Shown one piece after another: positions 47,290 to 60,300 of a stretch of 64,000 bases of DNA (positions are counted from its first letter, which is position 1; each line of letters begins with the position of its first letter). The stretch comes from Sympetrum striolatum (lineage: Eukaryota; Arthropoda; Insecta; Odonata; Libellulidae): positions 24,584,459 through 24,648,458 of the forward strand of contig OX388349.1 of assembly GCA_947579665.1 (NCBI GenBank). The letters are read 5' to 3'. Below the pieces are notes generated by a model. It was not told the origin of the DNA, did no database searches, and worked only from the letters and a program-made list of their open reading frames with translations. Made by a program: the position numbers and the translations under genes.

Positions 47290-50200
47290 ATGGATATTTA
47301 CACATTTCGTGAAACTCCTACAAACTTTCATACCCCTTCCAAAAGGAGAAGATCTACATGTTTGATGAGAGATGAAATCGCATCATCTACTTCAGCTTGT
47401 GATGAGTTTAATAGAGAAATGTCGATTATGAGAATTAAATTTCCATTCTTAACAGAATCTCAAATACAGGGTCGTACTATGGATAAATTTGGAATTCCCA
47501 ACATAATGGGAAAACCCTACAAGTATGGATTTAAATTAATTACATTCGATGAATCCTTTACGAAAGCTAATTGTAGATAAGAAATAATTATTAATTTTCA
47601 GGTTGAAATCTGGCTCTGTTACATATTCTACAGTTAATCATATTCTTTACTTGATAAAAAGATCTGTAACTGAAAAGAAGAGCTGTAGGAAAAATTCCTT
47701 TGTAAAGAGAAGGCATACTATTTCTGGTGCCTATATTCCAATAGAAATAATAACATCAAAGTTTGACATCCGGAAAAATCTAAAACCAAGGAAGAATTTG
47801 GAAAAAAAGTTTTCATTGTATTCTGCAGATAATGACATTTCAGATGACGATTATAACATAGAATCTTCCAGTGAGTACAGCCTAGGAAGGCTTTCAGATA
47901 AGCTTTCAATATCAGAATTTGGATGCAGTTACCAATCAGATGAAGATGAGGTTTTGGAAAACTTTAAAATTAAAAAAACTTATGAAAGGAAATCATTGGG
48001 CAAGTCTCCTGTCAATAGTTGCTTAAAAGATAAAAAGAAGAGAGTTCCAGAGATCGATAACGCCAACTTTAAGAAATTAACATTAAATGAAACTTTTACT
48101 ATTCCAAAAGAAACAGTTTTGGAAATTACTTCATTAGATAAAGATGCCAAAGAGAATAGCAACGATGAGGAAATGAATGAAGAAAGAGAAAATGATGGTT
48201 CTAAAGATTCTGGAAATCAGATTGAAGAAGTATACCATACTTCTGATGCAAACTCAGATTTAACAAATTCAAGTAAGAATGAATTGCACAGGACAAGCAT
48301 CAATACTAGAGATACACTTGAAAGGGGATCTAATGATTGTAACCATGAAGTTGTTTTCAAGAAACCTGATGCATCATCTAGGAACTCTCTAATACATTCT
48401 CAAGCTACAAAGAGGACAAATTCTGTAGTAGGGGATCCCCATTTCAAAGAAGCTCTATATAAACTGCATAGAAAATTAGACGAAGAAATAGATGAATTGC
48501 AAATAATTTTTGAAAAACTTGAAGGAAAAGGAGCAGTGAATGTAAAGGTAGAAGACAATTTTAACAAAGTCAAGCAATTACAGGAAAAGAACATTGCATC
48601 AGGGTCCTCATCAGTTCTTGAAAAGAGTCCAAAAGCGACTGATGTCAGTGGTGCAAAGCCTCAATACATCAAGCAGTCAATTTCAATATGCTCAAGTGAA
48701 TATGTTTGGCAAGATGGTAGCGGTTCAAGTATTGAGAGCAGTAGCATTAAAAGTGAAACGCAAACCTTTCACAAATATTTCCAAAGATCAAGATTGCAGA
48801 AAATCAGTGTACCATTTACCAGTATGGTAAGTTTATTGTTACCAGTTTAGCATCCAATATTGAATGACTAAAGGTAGATTTTTTCATTCTTCTGATTTAT
48901 GAAGGTAAAGTAATTTAGTTGTGAGGAATTATGGTCGTATTTGACTTAGAAAGTTTTGGTGAGAGTTAAGATTGGATTTACTCAATAATTAATCATTGGC
49001 AAAGTTGGATTTACTACATCCAAGGATAACTTGCATCCCCAAATTTTGCTTTCATAATGTATGTTAAGAAGTTGAGAAAAACCACAAATGCCTTGTAATG
49101 GATTTATTTGATTAAACAAAGGCTTTCAGTAGTGACTTTTGAATCCAATTAGAAAACTTCAAATGGTATGTTTTCTGACCTCCAAGAAATTCTAGTTCCA
49201 TTCTACTAGGTTGACTAATTCACAAATTTTTCGAGTCATTGCACATTCTTGTCAGCTTTTGGAAGTGTAGCAATTTTCATTCTGCATGAATGGATCGAAT
49301 TGATAAAACAGGTAACTGATAATGGATTTGATGCTTGGAAAGGATAAGTAATGAAAAGCATAATATGATTTCCTTAAAATGATGTGTAGTGAATAATGTG
49401 GTAGGATCAGTCAGAGGTTTCAATAGTGCATGATTCAATCAGAAGACTGAATTTAATTAATAAGTTAACTCATAGAATTTCTCTTTTTATTGGCCCACAT
49501 ATGGTCTTTGTGTTACCAAAGTTATTAAAGGTTGCTCACATGAATCACTTGCAAAGATTTTACTTCTAATATAAGCTGGAAACTAATATTCAAATATGAA
49601 AAAGTTTTGTTTCATATTCATTTTAAACAGGTCTGGTTTTAGAATTCCTCTCCTCTAGAATAGAACACCTCTCTCTTTTCCAAGTCTAAGTCCACATCAT
49701 GTATTTCATGATTCCCTGGGTGAGAAATCAAGCGAAATGTGGTCTCAAAATCATGTTGCTGAAGTAATTATGTCTTTCTGTTTTTATAATGATTATCTTC
49801 ACACAATTTCAGTGATCTGATACTTAAGATTTAGGTACTATCTAAACTACATGAATTCCTGAATTTTCTTTGCCAAATTATCTTAACATCCCATTTCTTC
49901 CTCCTTGCCACCTTTCTATTATACTTACTCATTCCAACAGCCACATTTTCTCTTTTGTCAGTGAATATTTCAAGTCTTTGATACCCCAGTTGAAGGTAAT
50001 TATTTTCATTAAGGAATACCTCAAACCAAAATGGCTCATTAGCACTATTAATACACCATTGAATCATTGCTCAGTCTTGGTTTTACCTGTACACTATGCT
50101 TAAATTTCTTGTAGTTGTCAGTGATGAGCCCTGAACTTGAGTCCCAGGAAAATGCCATGAAGAAGTTGGCAATCGGCGTCAATTAAACTCAGTATGCTAC

Positions 50201-51396
50201 TGATATGATCTGTCATGATTGTTGCATAAGCAAAATTACCCACAAATATCTGTATAAAGATGAATGTAATTCGAAAAAATATATTTTCTGGTTTCGCGGC
50301 AGGGGGAGCATTGAAATGTCTTAGAAGTCCAAGTTGTGCGACAAAAAATCTCTTTCCTTTGTTGTCTCTAGATATTACTATTTTTCTTACATGTACACTC
50401 CTGGCCAAAATTAACGCAGCACCTCCCTAGCGATCCTTTCGGCCGGTGCTGCGTTAATTTTGGCCAGGAGTGTACTTTAACAAGTGTAATATTTCATTAT
50501 TTTAATAAGATCATCTGAAGTATTCAAAATGCAACTTAGAATACTGTCCTCTATCTTATTACTTGATATTATAGTTGTTATTCCTCTTGTTTTCATAAGG
50601 ACCCAAGTTATAATGCAACATCTTCTCAGGGCAATACTTTAGAGGATTACAAGAGAAGGAGGGGCTACTGCAGAAAGACAAGTGAATGCATAATTGTAGT
50701 GGATTTAGAAGCCCAAACTGACTCAGAACGTAATGCTGATGAGTTTTCCACCAGCTCAGGAGAAAATTTTGAAGAGAATAAAACTTTCATGATTCATCCT
50801 CATGTTCCAGCTTCGGAAGATTCAAATTATTCTGCAGTAAGATTTAAAAACTATAACATTGAAATGGCATTAAACATTTATTCCATCTAAGTAACATGAT
50901 TAAATTTCAGTCGGATGGAAATGACTCTGTATCTCCAGTGTCTGACAATAGTTCGAATCAGGATGATGATATAGATCTTAATGTGGCATTTTCACCTCGT
51001 TTTGCAACTCAAAATGCGTCAGGTTATTCTTCTGATGGGAATATAAGTTCTCAAGAAACTGAGGTAGCAGAAGTTATCTTGGGAAGATCAGTAAGTCAGA
51101 TCTGTCTCAAAAGGATTGTTCTGTGATGCATAAACAGTGAATCTCTTAAACGTTTTTTCCATTTTAACTTAAAGGAAAGGAGCACTACCTATGAAAACGA
51201 AGGCTATTATCTGGCTAATTTATTCGATGATGATGATTGCCCAAGAAATCGTCAGCGTACCCTAAGGTTTCTGCAATTTCTTAATATTTCTTAAGTTAAA
51301 AATTATTTCATAGTAATTATTAAAATTATTGGTTATAGGTCAACTTCATTGGCAGAGAATCTTTCAGAGGATGATGAACCAACCTTTGTGGACTGA
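47290..51396 (+). CDS. multi-exon gene of unknown function, Ser/Asp/Glu-rich protein
   Basis: Not recognised. Six coding exons join in frame: 47290-47572, 47634-48826, 50600-50836, 50911-51090, 51175-51266, 51339-51396 (TGA), giving about 680 aa. An alternative first junction, 47522 to 47602, also keeps the frame (674 aa). The later four junctions have clean GT/AG sites and matching phases. The N-terminus has a basic TPSKRRR motif fitting a CDK site or nuclear signal, then FPFLTESQIQGRTMDKFG. The middle is rich in Ser and acidic residues. A predicted coiled coil with ALYKLHRKLDEEIDELQ and onward lies near codon 380. The C-terminus is acidic (LSEDDEPTFVD). It looks like an intracellular, probably nuclear, largely disordered protein. 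It converges tail-to-tail with ZMAT2, with stops 364 bp apart. Confidence 0.75.
48827..50599. other. intron 2 of the unknown gene
   Basis: 1.77-kb AT-rich intron from GTAAGT (48827) to TTTTCATAAG (50599). It contains the 81-bp palindromic MITE at 50394-50474 and otherwise nothing recognised. Confidence 0.6.
50394..50474. mobile_element. 81-bp palindromic MITE, copy 1
   Basis: TA-flanked: TACACTCCTGGCCAAAATTA and onward to GCAGCACC is an exact inverted copy of the right half, with an 18-21 nt centre (TCCCTAGCGATCCTTTCGGC). The CACTCCTGGCCAAAATTAA terminus and the TA target site fit a deletion derivative of a Tc1/mariner element. Confidence 0.8.
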
Positions 51397-51677
51397 ATGT
51401 AATATGAGAAAGAAATTTATTTAACATATAAATCATCAGTTCAGTGACTATGATATTCAAGTCAATGTGGATTATTTAGAACTTAAAGAGTTATGAAGGA
51501 AGAGAAAAATAATACATAAATGAATATTTTTCAGTAGATTATTTCCAGATGCTACAGACAAGGGTATTGGTAAACTTAAGTGGATTGAAGTCAATCCAGT
51601 TAGGATAAAGAAAATGCATCTCAAGCATATGAATTTTTTCTTTGTTTACTTTTGTTTTATGGAAATTACATGTTTTG

Positions 51678-51683
51678 TTTATT
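51678..51683 (-). promoter_or_regulatory. poly(A) signal of ZMAT2
   Basis: AATAAA on the minus strand, 77 nt after the ZMAT2 stop codon. Confidence 0.6.
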
Positions 51684-51759
51684 GTTTTCAGAGGTTTAAT
51701 TAAACTTATTATACAATCAAAATAATCTAAGGCATTCATAATCATTTTAGTAGCACAGG

Positions 51760-53695
51760 CTACTTTTTGGATGAGCCAAATCCAGAGAATCCCATGATTG
51801 CTGACAGTTCGGGATCTTGGTCTACACCGTCCACCTCATCTATTTTTCGCTTCTTCTCTTTCCTCTTTTCTTTTCTATATTCCTTCAGTTTTTCCTCCTG
51901 TAAAATATAGCAAAAGGTGGGAAAATATCACTAATTGTTTTTCATATCCCATTATGTTTAGAACAGTATCTCTAATTTTTTTGTTACATCACAACCCAAA
52001 AATTAAATACGACAAAGAGTGGGAGCTATATCCAACTAATTTAAGGGCATTCTTGTACAATTTAAGGATCTCCAGAAAATGATTAATCGTATGTTCAATG
52101 TACACTCCTGGCCAAAATTAACGCAGCACCTCCCTAGCGATCCTTACGGCCGGTGCTGCGTTAATTTTGGCCAGGACTGTACCACACAGATATATAGGAT
52201 TTTGTATAATTCTGACCAGAGTAAAACTTCCTTTTAATCCAGCTTCCACTAATTTACCCAAATGATACTTAGTTCTCATAGAATTACTCATTATTACGAA
52301 GAAATTACACCTAATCTAAAACAGGTAGTGATTCAGAGAATATTTTAAACGTCTTTGTTTGTTTAATTGATAAGATGTTTGTTAACTCAATTTGTTAAAA
52401 AAATGATATCCATCAACTTCAAAACACTCTCAGTACCAAATAAATCCAAGAAACCATTAAGAATGTTATATATTGATTCTAGAAGGGTAATAAATAGCAC
52501 CAGGATCAATTACACAACAAATCAAAGTGTTAGCAAATTCAATCCTGTGAGATGTAGTAACAGATTAAATTCCATGAGGCAATAAATATTATTATAAAAA
52601 GTCAAAATACCAGCATATAAAATTGAAACTTGGGATAATCATAAATTTAAAGTTTTTACTTTTTTTATTGTAAGATGAAACCTTTCGGATGAACTACAAA
52701 TTGAAGAAATCATTAAGTAATTTATTGTAAGACTCACTTCTTCCCGTAGTTCCTTCATTCGTTGCTCAATGTCATATTCCTTTTTCTTTTCTTCAAGTCT
52801 TTTCTTGTTCACATCAAATCTCTTCTTTACTTGATCTAATGATGATCTTTCCACCCGCATAGACATTCCAAGATTCCGTTGATCTGTAAAGCATCTGGGA
52901 TAAGTAAATAGAGCAATAAAATATGGCAAAAATTAGAGAGATTAACACTTACGTTTTTTTCCATTTATATGGTCAAGGAAATTTATTGAGTCCTTCACAA
53001 CACAGTCGCATACATTGCAGTAGTACCTATGCAAAAAAATACACTTAGTGTTATGAAAAATACTTTATTGGACGCAGAAGAATTTAAGTAACATAACTTA
53101 CCCTCCTGTTTGAGATGCTGGAGTATTTTTAGTAATAACTACACTTTTCCCTAATTTTGATTCTAAGTCTACTCTGTAATCTCTTTGTCGTAAAAGATCC
53201 CTCTTGATCGGGGGCAGCTTCTGTTTTGCTTTTTCCTGAGCATCTAATTCTTCCTGAATTCTTTCAGCAGCCAAACGTTCATATTCGTCTCGGTCCCATT
53301 TTCTTCTGTGATCTTCGGGTCTCTTAAATATCATAGAGTCCAATTAAAATAAGTTTAAGTACGTTTTACATCTAGGTAAACTTGATTTCGAGGTCGTTTT
53401 TGTTGCAGACATACTATGATTTACATGTACTTACACCTACATTCAAAGATTACATGTTAAATAACTGGGAAGAGGGCAATAAAAATATGGTATAATATTT
53501 GAAAACTAAACGTTTTTCAAGCCAAAATCCAAGGTCAAAAAATAAAGTACTTTGCATTCGAACTAAAGTCTAGTACCAACAAATTAGGCATCATAAACAT
53601 CAACCCGAACGTTGAATAGAACATACATGTAAGTAATGTAAGTGTCATGTAATTGTAACATCAATACTCACGGAGGTTCCAGCTCTTCCAGCCAT
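51760..53695 (-). CDS. ZMAT2: ZMAT2, U4/U6.U5 tri-snRNP zinc-finger protein (Snu23)
   Basis: Spliceosome component (yeast Snu23) that joins the tri-snRNP and leaves on activation. Five exons on the minus strand join in frame: 53695-53672, 53322-53102, 53026-52953, 52883-52738, 51897-51760, giving exactly 200 aa (human protein 199 aa). The order is MAGRAGTS, then [13 protein letters not shown], then [13 protein letters not shown], then a matrin/U1-type C2H2 finger C-x2-C-x12-H-x5-H (CNVC ... DHINGKKH), then [20 protein letters not shown], a Lys/Glu-rich helix, and the conserved C-terminal [12 protein letters not shown]. The start in the short first exon was chosen because it gives a canonical N-terminus and a phase-0 junction (CC|GTGAGT). 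It is head-to-head with FHIP and hosts a palindromic MITE in its last intron. Confidence 0.95.
52101..52181. mobile_element. 81-bp palindromic MITE, copy 2 (ZMAT2 intron 4)
   Basis: Differs from copy 1 at 50394-50474 by two substitutions (CTTTCGG to CTTACGG in the centre, GGAGTGTA to GGACTGTA at the right end). Same length, same TA ends. Confidence 0.85.
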
Positions 53696-54152
53696 TCTGA
53701 CTCAAAACCTCTTGAAGGGTGTAGTTTGTCAATAGGTGAAAATTCTCTTCTGAAGAATTCTAATAAACGTTTAGGAATTTAGTAGTTCCCTGTCATACTT
53801 AAACCCGTAAAGAATGTAACAACACAAATATACAGCTAAGATTTCTACGTATTAAGTACTATTAACCATCCGATTCGTAAGTCAAACTAACAACATCAGT
53901 TGCCCCGCGGGTTCAGATAGTCATATTTTCGCTAGTCTTCTGTTTAGGGGTAAAGGTTCTTCTTCCTACGTTGATTCATATCATCGTAATCAGCAGGAAT
54001 GGGAACGAATAAATGCGTATTCTAAGTTTATCTTAAAAGGCTGCTAGGTGACAGTAGACTGCTTTCCTTCATCCCATAAGATGTGTTATATTCATTCGGC
54101 CAATCACTACATTAGTTATTTTTCTACGAGAAGTTTTCATGTTTCAGTGAAG
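53696..54152. promoter_or_regulatory. bidirectional promoter region and FHIP 5' leader exon
   Basis: About 685 bp separates the ZMAT2 start codon (53695, minus) from the FHIP start codon (54380, plus). A donor (TGAAG|GTAAGA) at 54152 and an acceptor (TTCTTTTGCAG) at 54281 define a short intron in the FHIP leader, so FHIP transcription starts before 54152. Both promoters must fit within about 450 bp. The sequence has a small GC island (GCCCCGCGGG near 53904) and no TATA box or named core element I can defend. Confidence 0.5.
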
Positions 54153-54379
54153 GTAAGACGCCCTCTGTTATTCTCTGATAAGATTAGACTTGAAGAAAAA
54201 TTAGCTTTGAATCACAGTAAAAACAAGTCGAAAATGTTGTCTTATGTTCATTAACGAGAAATATCAATGGTTCTTTTGCAGATACCGTCAGTTATATCGT
54301 TCCATGTCGTACACTGTTTGTAATAGAAACACTGTTGGATGATATTTTCCTGCTCAGATTCAGCTAATAATGCGCAAAT

Positions 54380-57300
54380 ATGAGTTGGATACGCAACAGC
54401 CCGTTAAGGGCCAGTTTGGGTAAACGCTCTACGCATTCTCCCCCGAAAGATTGTGATCCTATTGCATGTTATGACAGTTTTAGAAAACATTGGCAGCAAA
54501 TATATGATATAGCAAAGAAAGCTCAGGTTAGTCATCATTGTATCATTAAGTATTTATTCATATTTATTCTTAGGCGCTAACTTCTCTGACGTGCATCGTT
54601 ATTCTTATTTCAGCCGCCCAAGTACTATCCCAACCAAGATGACGTACTTGGTGTTGTCAATCACCTCGATCAGATGGAAACAATTCTGTTGTTGGAACTG
54701 AAATCTCCGTTTTCTCGTTCCAATTCATCCTGCTTAGAATTTCTTCTTTCTGAAAACGTTCTTGATAAATTGTTTCAATGGAGCCAGCTCACAGGAAAGT
54801 TTTCAAACGTTATGAGAGAGAAACAGTTGAAATTATTTGAAATGCTCATAAGTAATTCTGGTCATGAGTTGATTGGCCGTGAACCAGTTGCCCGTCCCTT
54901 GCTCAAACTGCTTGATACTTGCACAGATTGTTATCCACCAGAGTTAGAAAGGTTGCTAGTTATTTTATTAAATCAGTTATGTGTATCAGTACTGCAGAAT
55001 ATGGAACTTCTTGGTCTTTTCTTTACACCACCCTCTAACGATGCTCCTGCCAGGTGAGTGTAATTCTTCAGAGCTAAAGTATCAAATAAAGATATAACAT
55101 TAATGTTAATTCTATATTTTTTCAGATTTATCATATTTTCGCTGCTCATACCATTCATTCATAGAGAGGGTGAAATTGGACAGCAAGCCAGAGATGCCTT
55201 ACTTTTGTGTATGACTGTTTCCAAGAAAATTGAAGATGTAGGATTGTACATAGCAGAAAATTCCAACATTTGTCAGGTAAAAATGTTATATAAGTGCGCC
55301 AGAGTTAGGTGCAGGTCTTGGTAGTTAGATTTCATTTCATCTTAATGTCTGACTGCTCAGATTTATTGATGATTAATTCATATAACTATATTAGCGTTTG
55401 ATTTTAGGTATTGAACTATTGAATGAGGTATTGTATTTGTGAAAAATGGATGAAGTCTGTGCTAAATCTTATTCTACTATGAAATGATTGTATTTCTAAA
55501 TCTTCCTTCAATGAGAATTTCATCCATAGGCTTGGGTGTATTTCAATTAAGTCTAGATGATGCTGTGTGTTAACCTTAGTCAAGACCTTAGTAACCTTAG
55601 ATTAACAGTAATCCTGTTATGTGATTTATTTCAAGTTTCTATTTCATATTCTTCTATATTTATATATATATATATCAGAAAAAAAAATGTATAATATATA
55701 TATTTTGCTAAGAGCATTCTGCAGAACAGTAAATGTAGAAAATATATTTTATTCTATTTTTATATTGTTTTTTTAGACATATATTAATGGCTGTACATTA
55801 AGCAAAGTTTTTCCATGGAAATGTTTGGTGGGCATTTTTATTACAAATATCTTTTTGTTATTTTATAATTTATTTTATCATTTTTCTTCTGTATAGTTTC
55901 TTGCCACTGGCCTTAGTGGTTTGTACTCTGTTCTTCCGAGGAAGCTTTTAATTGAAATGGATGATTGGCATCGCTTCACTACGGATGATGTAAATGAACT
56001 GGATGAGTTGAACATGTTCATGAATTTGCTGGAATTTTGCAATGCTATTGCTTTGGTGGCACATCCCAAAGTTAAGGCTCAGCTTCTTAAGTACATCTAT
56101 CAAGGTTTCCTGGTTCCTGTAATGGGACCAGCTTTGTTACAGGTAAGTTTTGTTTCCTCTTTGATTCAAATCGTTAAATCTTAAGCTGCTGCTTGAAATT
56201 CATCTTAAAATATTACCTTTTTTATTATTACTACATATTAACCTTTTGGATGAAGTTTACAATGTATATTTTTCCTTTTTCATCTTTTAAGAATTTAAGG
56301 AACTGTCTTCGTTTCATCTTAATATTGTTTCTTGGACAATAGTTCTTTTATATTATTTTTCTATGAATTTCAAATCAAAATTTTCCTCATTTTGCTGAAT
56401 AGGCATGTGTGAATTTTTGAGTGCCATATAGGTTAACATTGTTTTAACAAGACTAGTCGCTTTGTTTATTCCTATATGTGAATTTTCTCACCCAATGAAT
56501 GACTTGAAATGTCAATGAATGGAAGAGGATGTGGAAGATGTGCGTAAGAATATTACCATTCAAATTAGGATTCATTATCAAAATGTCGATCCATCAAGTT
56601 GAATAAATCATGCATCTGAAAATGCAAAGGAATGTATTTTGTGTACTGAAAAATACCAAAAAGTATCAGTGTGGAGCATTCTCATTGGTAAATAAATGCT
56701 CGATTGTTGTGTTGGAATGAATGAATTTGCAGTTAAAGACAACGTCGTATATGTTACTAAAAATCATTGAAATTTACCTTCAAAAGACAGTGTTTGATGA
56801 AATAAATTTTTGAAGGATATTTTATGTGAGTATTCAAAATTTTTTGTCGTAGATTTTGGATCATTTTATTTTTATAGTTATGCAACTGTATGGCTTTGTG
56901 AGAAAACTATAAATTTACCATATTTTACGGCATATAAGACGCACCCTCATTAAAGGTGCCACTCACAAGGAAAAAAAGTTTTAATAGTCCGTGCGAAAGC
57001 GCAGTACCACAATAACTTAAAATGTAGTTTCTTTTAGTTTTCACGTTTCGTAAAAGCCAAATATTAACACAATCATTGAACGCAATAATGAAATAGTTAG
57101 TATAGACCATCTGGGCTGAAAATAGCATTCAGTATTGAAAGTTAACCTGTGGAGGTTGAACCTTCACATATAAGACGCAGGGAAATTTTTTGAGACATAA
57201 TTTAGGAGAAATGATGCATCTTATATGCCGTCAAATACGATAATTCTCTTAGGGGTTTGACATTTTCACTCTTTGAAGAACTGCTAGAATTAATGAGAGG

Positions 57301-60300
57301 AGGTTAATTGAAAAATTTTATATTTACTATGTAATAATTCAAATATTGAAGTTGTTAAATTTGTTCTATTTTCTTTGCCGTTTTATTTTGGTTTGTTTTA
57401 TTTGATTTAAAATACAAGGGTTTCAGTATCTCCTTTAATTCCAGGCTTGTTCTTTTATTAGTAAGTTAATTTGTTGAACAGCATTGCTTCTCAGACTATA
57501 TATTGATGAATATTGGAATTGCAGAAGATTACTGTATAATCAGGTAATTTTTAGAATATAAGTGATAAGAGATAATGATACTCTTTGGCCAGATTTTTTC
57601 AATTTCTTTTGAAGAGTTAAAGAAAACAGAAACTCTTTATCAGTTGATTGTAGTATGATAACTATTTTTGTCAGTATTTTGAAGCAAGTTTATGTAATTA
57701 AGAGGTGAGTTGAATGAAGGTCATTAATTTATGACAGGAAATGAATTCTTTCAGAAAATTATTTTATGAAATTTAGATGATGGTTCTCTCAATTAAATTC
57801 TAAGTATTTTCATAAATAACTGCTAAAAATTTGTGTTGGTCCGTTACAATTTAAGACGACAATTTGATTTTTTTAATAAATTTACCTTTTACTCTATTTG
57901 GTAATTTCCTTTTTACTGAATTGATATGAAATCAGTTTGATAAGGTATTACTTACTGGAAATTCACAAAAAGAGTGCACAACTTGGTATGTTATAAAATA
58001 ATTGTGTAAACAAAATAAATGTGCAGAAAATACAAAGCTGTGCACCCTATTTGAGTAAGTTTGAATTATTTTTCACCTTTGATCCAAATTAAAAGTAGAG
58101 ATCAATTGCCCTCTCTTACAAATATTATCATTTATTGGTAAAGAATTTAAAAATGGCAGTGCTTTTTTCTGGAATTTAAACACAAGGTTAGGTTTGTACT
58201 TGATTGGATGCTGGAGTTATTCAATTTGTGTTCCAAAGAGTATTCTTTCTGAATCAAATGAAACTGAAAATAATAATATTATTTTTGGCGCATTTGTGTT
58301 TATGTTACTAAGTTTTGTTTCTCAATGTTGTTTCACCTATTTATATGTTTTTTTTGTCTCGATGGAGTTCCAAAGGTAAAATATTCGTTTATGATTTTGA
58401 CAAAAATGCAAATGCTTAGTGGGCCAAGGTGCTATTTATATTTTTTTCTCTTTGCTGGTTTTGTCCTAAATGGTGATCAAAGCCCACATGGTATTTACAT
58501 TAGAGTCAGTGCTAGCACAGTCAAGCAATGAAAATAAATTCTCAACAATGTTTACTTAAGTATATGCTTAAATTGTCAGCATTTTTTGGTCCTTTTTTAA
58601 ACATTTTAGTATTCATCTAGGGTGAGTACAGTCTCTTAAATCTACACATTAATGAATGAGTACTTAAAATCAGTTCAGTTTGATCAATTTTTCATAAAAA
58701 ATAAAGGGTAAGGGTTTCAAAAATGTTCATATTTTTTATCAGTTATTGGCTATTAAGTTGGGCAATCATCTCATTTTGTCTGAAATGATGGCCATTGAGA
58801 AATTACTTATGTGAAAGAGTTTACCAATAGTTACACCCTAACTTATTTACTTCTTATAATTTTGGTTGATATTGACCCTTTGGGTTGCAGTCAGTCAGAG
58901 TTCAGTCACATGTAGGGTCAGAGGAATGAAATAGAAAAAAAAACACTTCTGTTTTATGATAGGCTCATTACTATATTTTAAGTATCATATACATGATTTA
59001 AATGCCATCTATTTCCTCTTGTTTCCTTTTCTGACGTATCTCTTGCCATAGACAACTTATTTACTAGGTATTAACCCCTTATTCAATCAGTGTTTTTGAC
59101 CCTGATTTGAAAATATATTAGGTCATGGCATGTTGTGGAAAGAAATAAAGATATAAAATAATGAAGTACTTCATATTACTTTGATCTTTTATTTTTTTAT
59201 CCTCCCTTTGCCAAGTTCCTTTTCTTTCAAGCGGTAACTTCCATTTCTTGAGAGTGCTAGCCCAGTATTTTTTATACCATGTGGTTTTTTTTCAGTTGGG
59301 AAAGTTATGAAAAAGGTATTTAGGATTTCCTAGATTTAAGTTTCTTCTTCTTTTTTATTCAAGTGATTTCCTTCTTTGATGTATGTAAAGAAGAATGTAC
59401 TTACTCTGCTAAGTTTTATTTGTTCATTCTATAAAGTTTTAATTTATAACAAATAGTGTGGCTTTTAATTGAAAATGGGGTTCTTCTGGTGCTTATGAGT
59501 TTTGCTGCTGATGAATTTTCCGTTGTTTTCTATTGGATTTGTTCTAGTGCAAACTATACATATTTATTTTTCTAATCATTGCCTATGGTGTGTGCTAAAT
59601 TTTTCAGATTTTTAAACAAGTTTTTGATTGCATTGCTGATTATGTTATTTATGCAGCATTATGATTGTGCTTTGTGTAAGTTGGGTCCATATGAAATTTT
59701 ATGCAATTCTAAATCACAGTGTCTTTTCCCCCCTGTTCCGCTGCTCTTAGGACACTGTTGGGTTGTCAGTTGAAAGCTTAGACTTGGAGATGGAAGCGGT
59801 CAGTATTAATTTGTTTAATCATAAGTAACAACTTGCTTATTAAAAGCTGCTTTAAATATTCTGTTAGTTTGTACTGTTATTGTTTGCTACTTTGATATGC
59901 TTTGCTGTCAAGTTGTTTGATCTGTGTTGTGCTAGACCCAGGTCAATGTTAACATTGTTTTGTGACTTGTGTTTCTTGTTGCCTGTTGGAGGTGGAAATT
60001 CAGGGTAAATGTGATTTGTCCTGTCTATTGAATGCGATTTTGGGAAAAGCCATGTTAATTGATTGAGCAATATAATCCAGTTTCTTTTTCATAACCGTAA
60101 GAATATTTTTTTACTTGAAAAATTAATATACTTATGTTTTGTAGGACCATTTAACGGAGTTGGTGATTCTAAATCTCGGGAATTAGATTTGTTGAAGGAA
60201 AGAGTAAGATATGCCTGCATTATAAATGAAAAATGCATGAATTTGGTTTTGAACAGATTACTGAAAGATGTCTCCGTTAACTTTCTAATTGATGAATGTT

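Noticed and set aside
56925..57128. Open frame MLFSAQMVYTNYF... on the minus strand, nearly repeated at 63261-63536
   Set aside because: Its apparent conservation is the shared MITE sequence translated by chance. It has no domain, and the frames end at the element's terminus.
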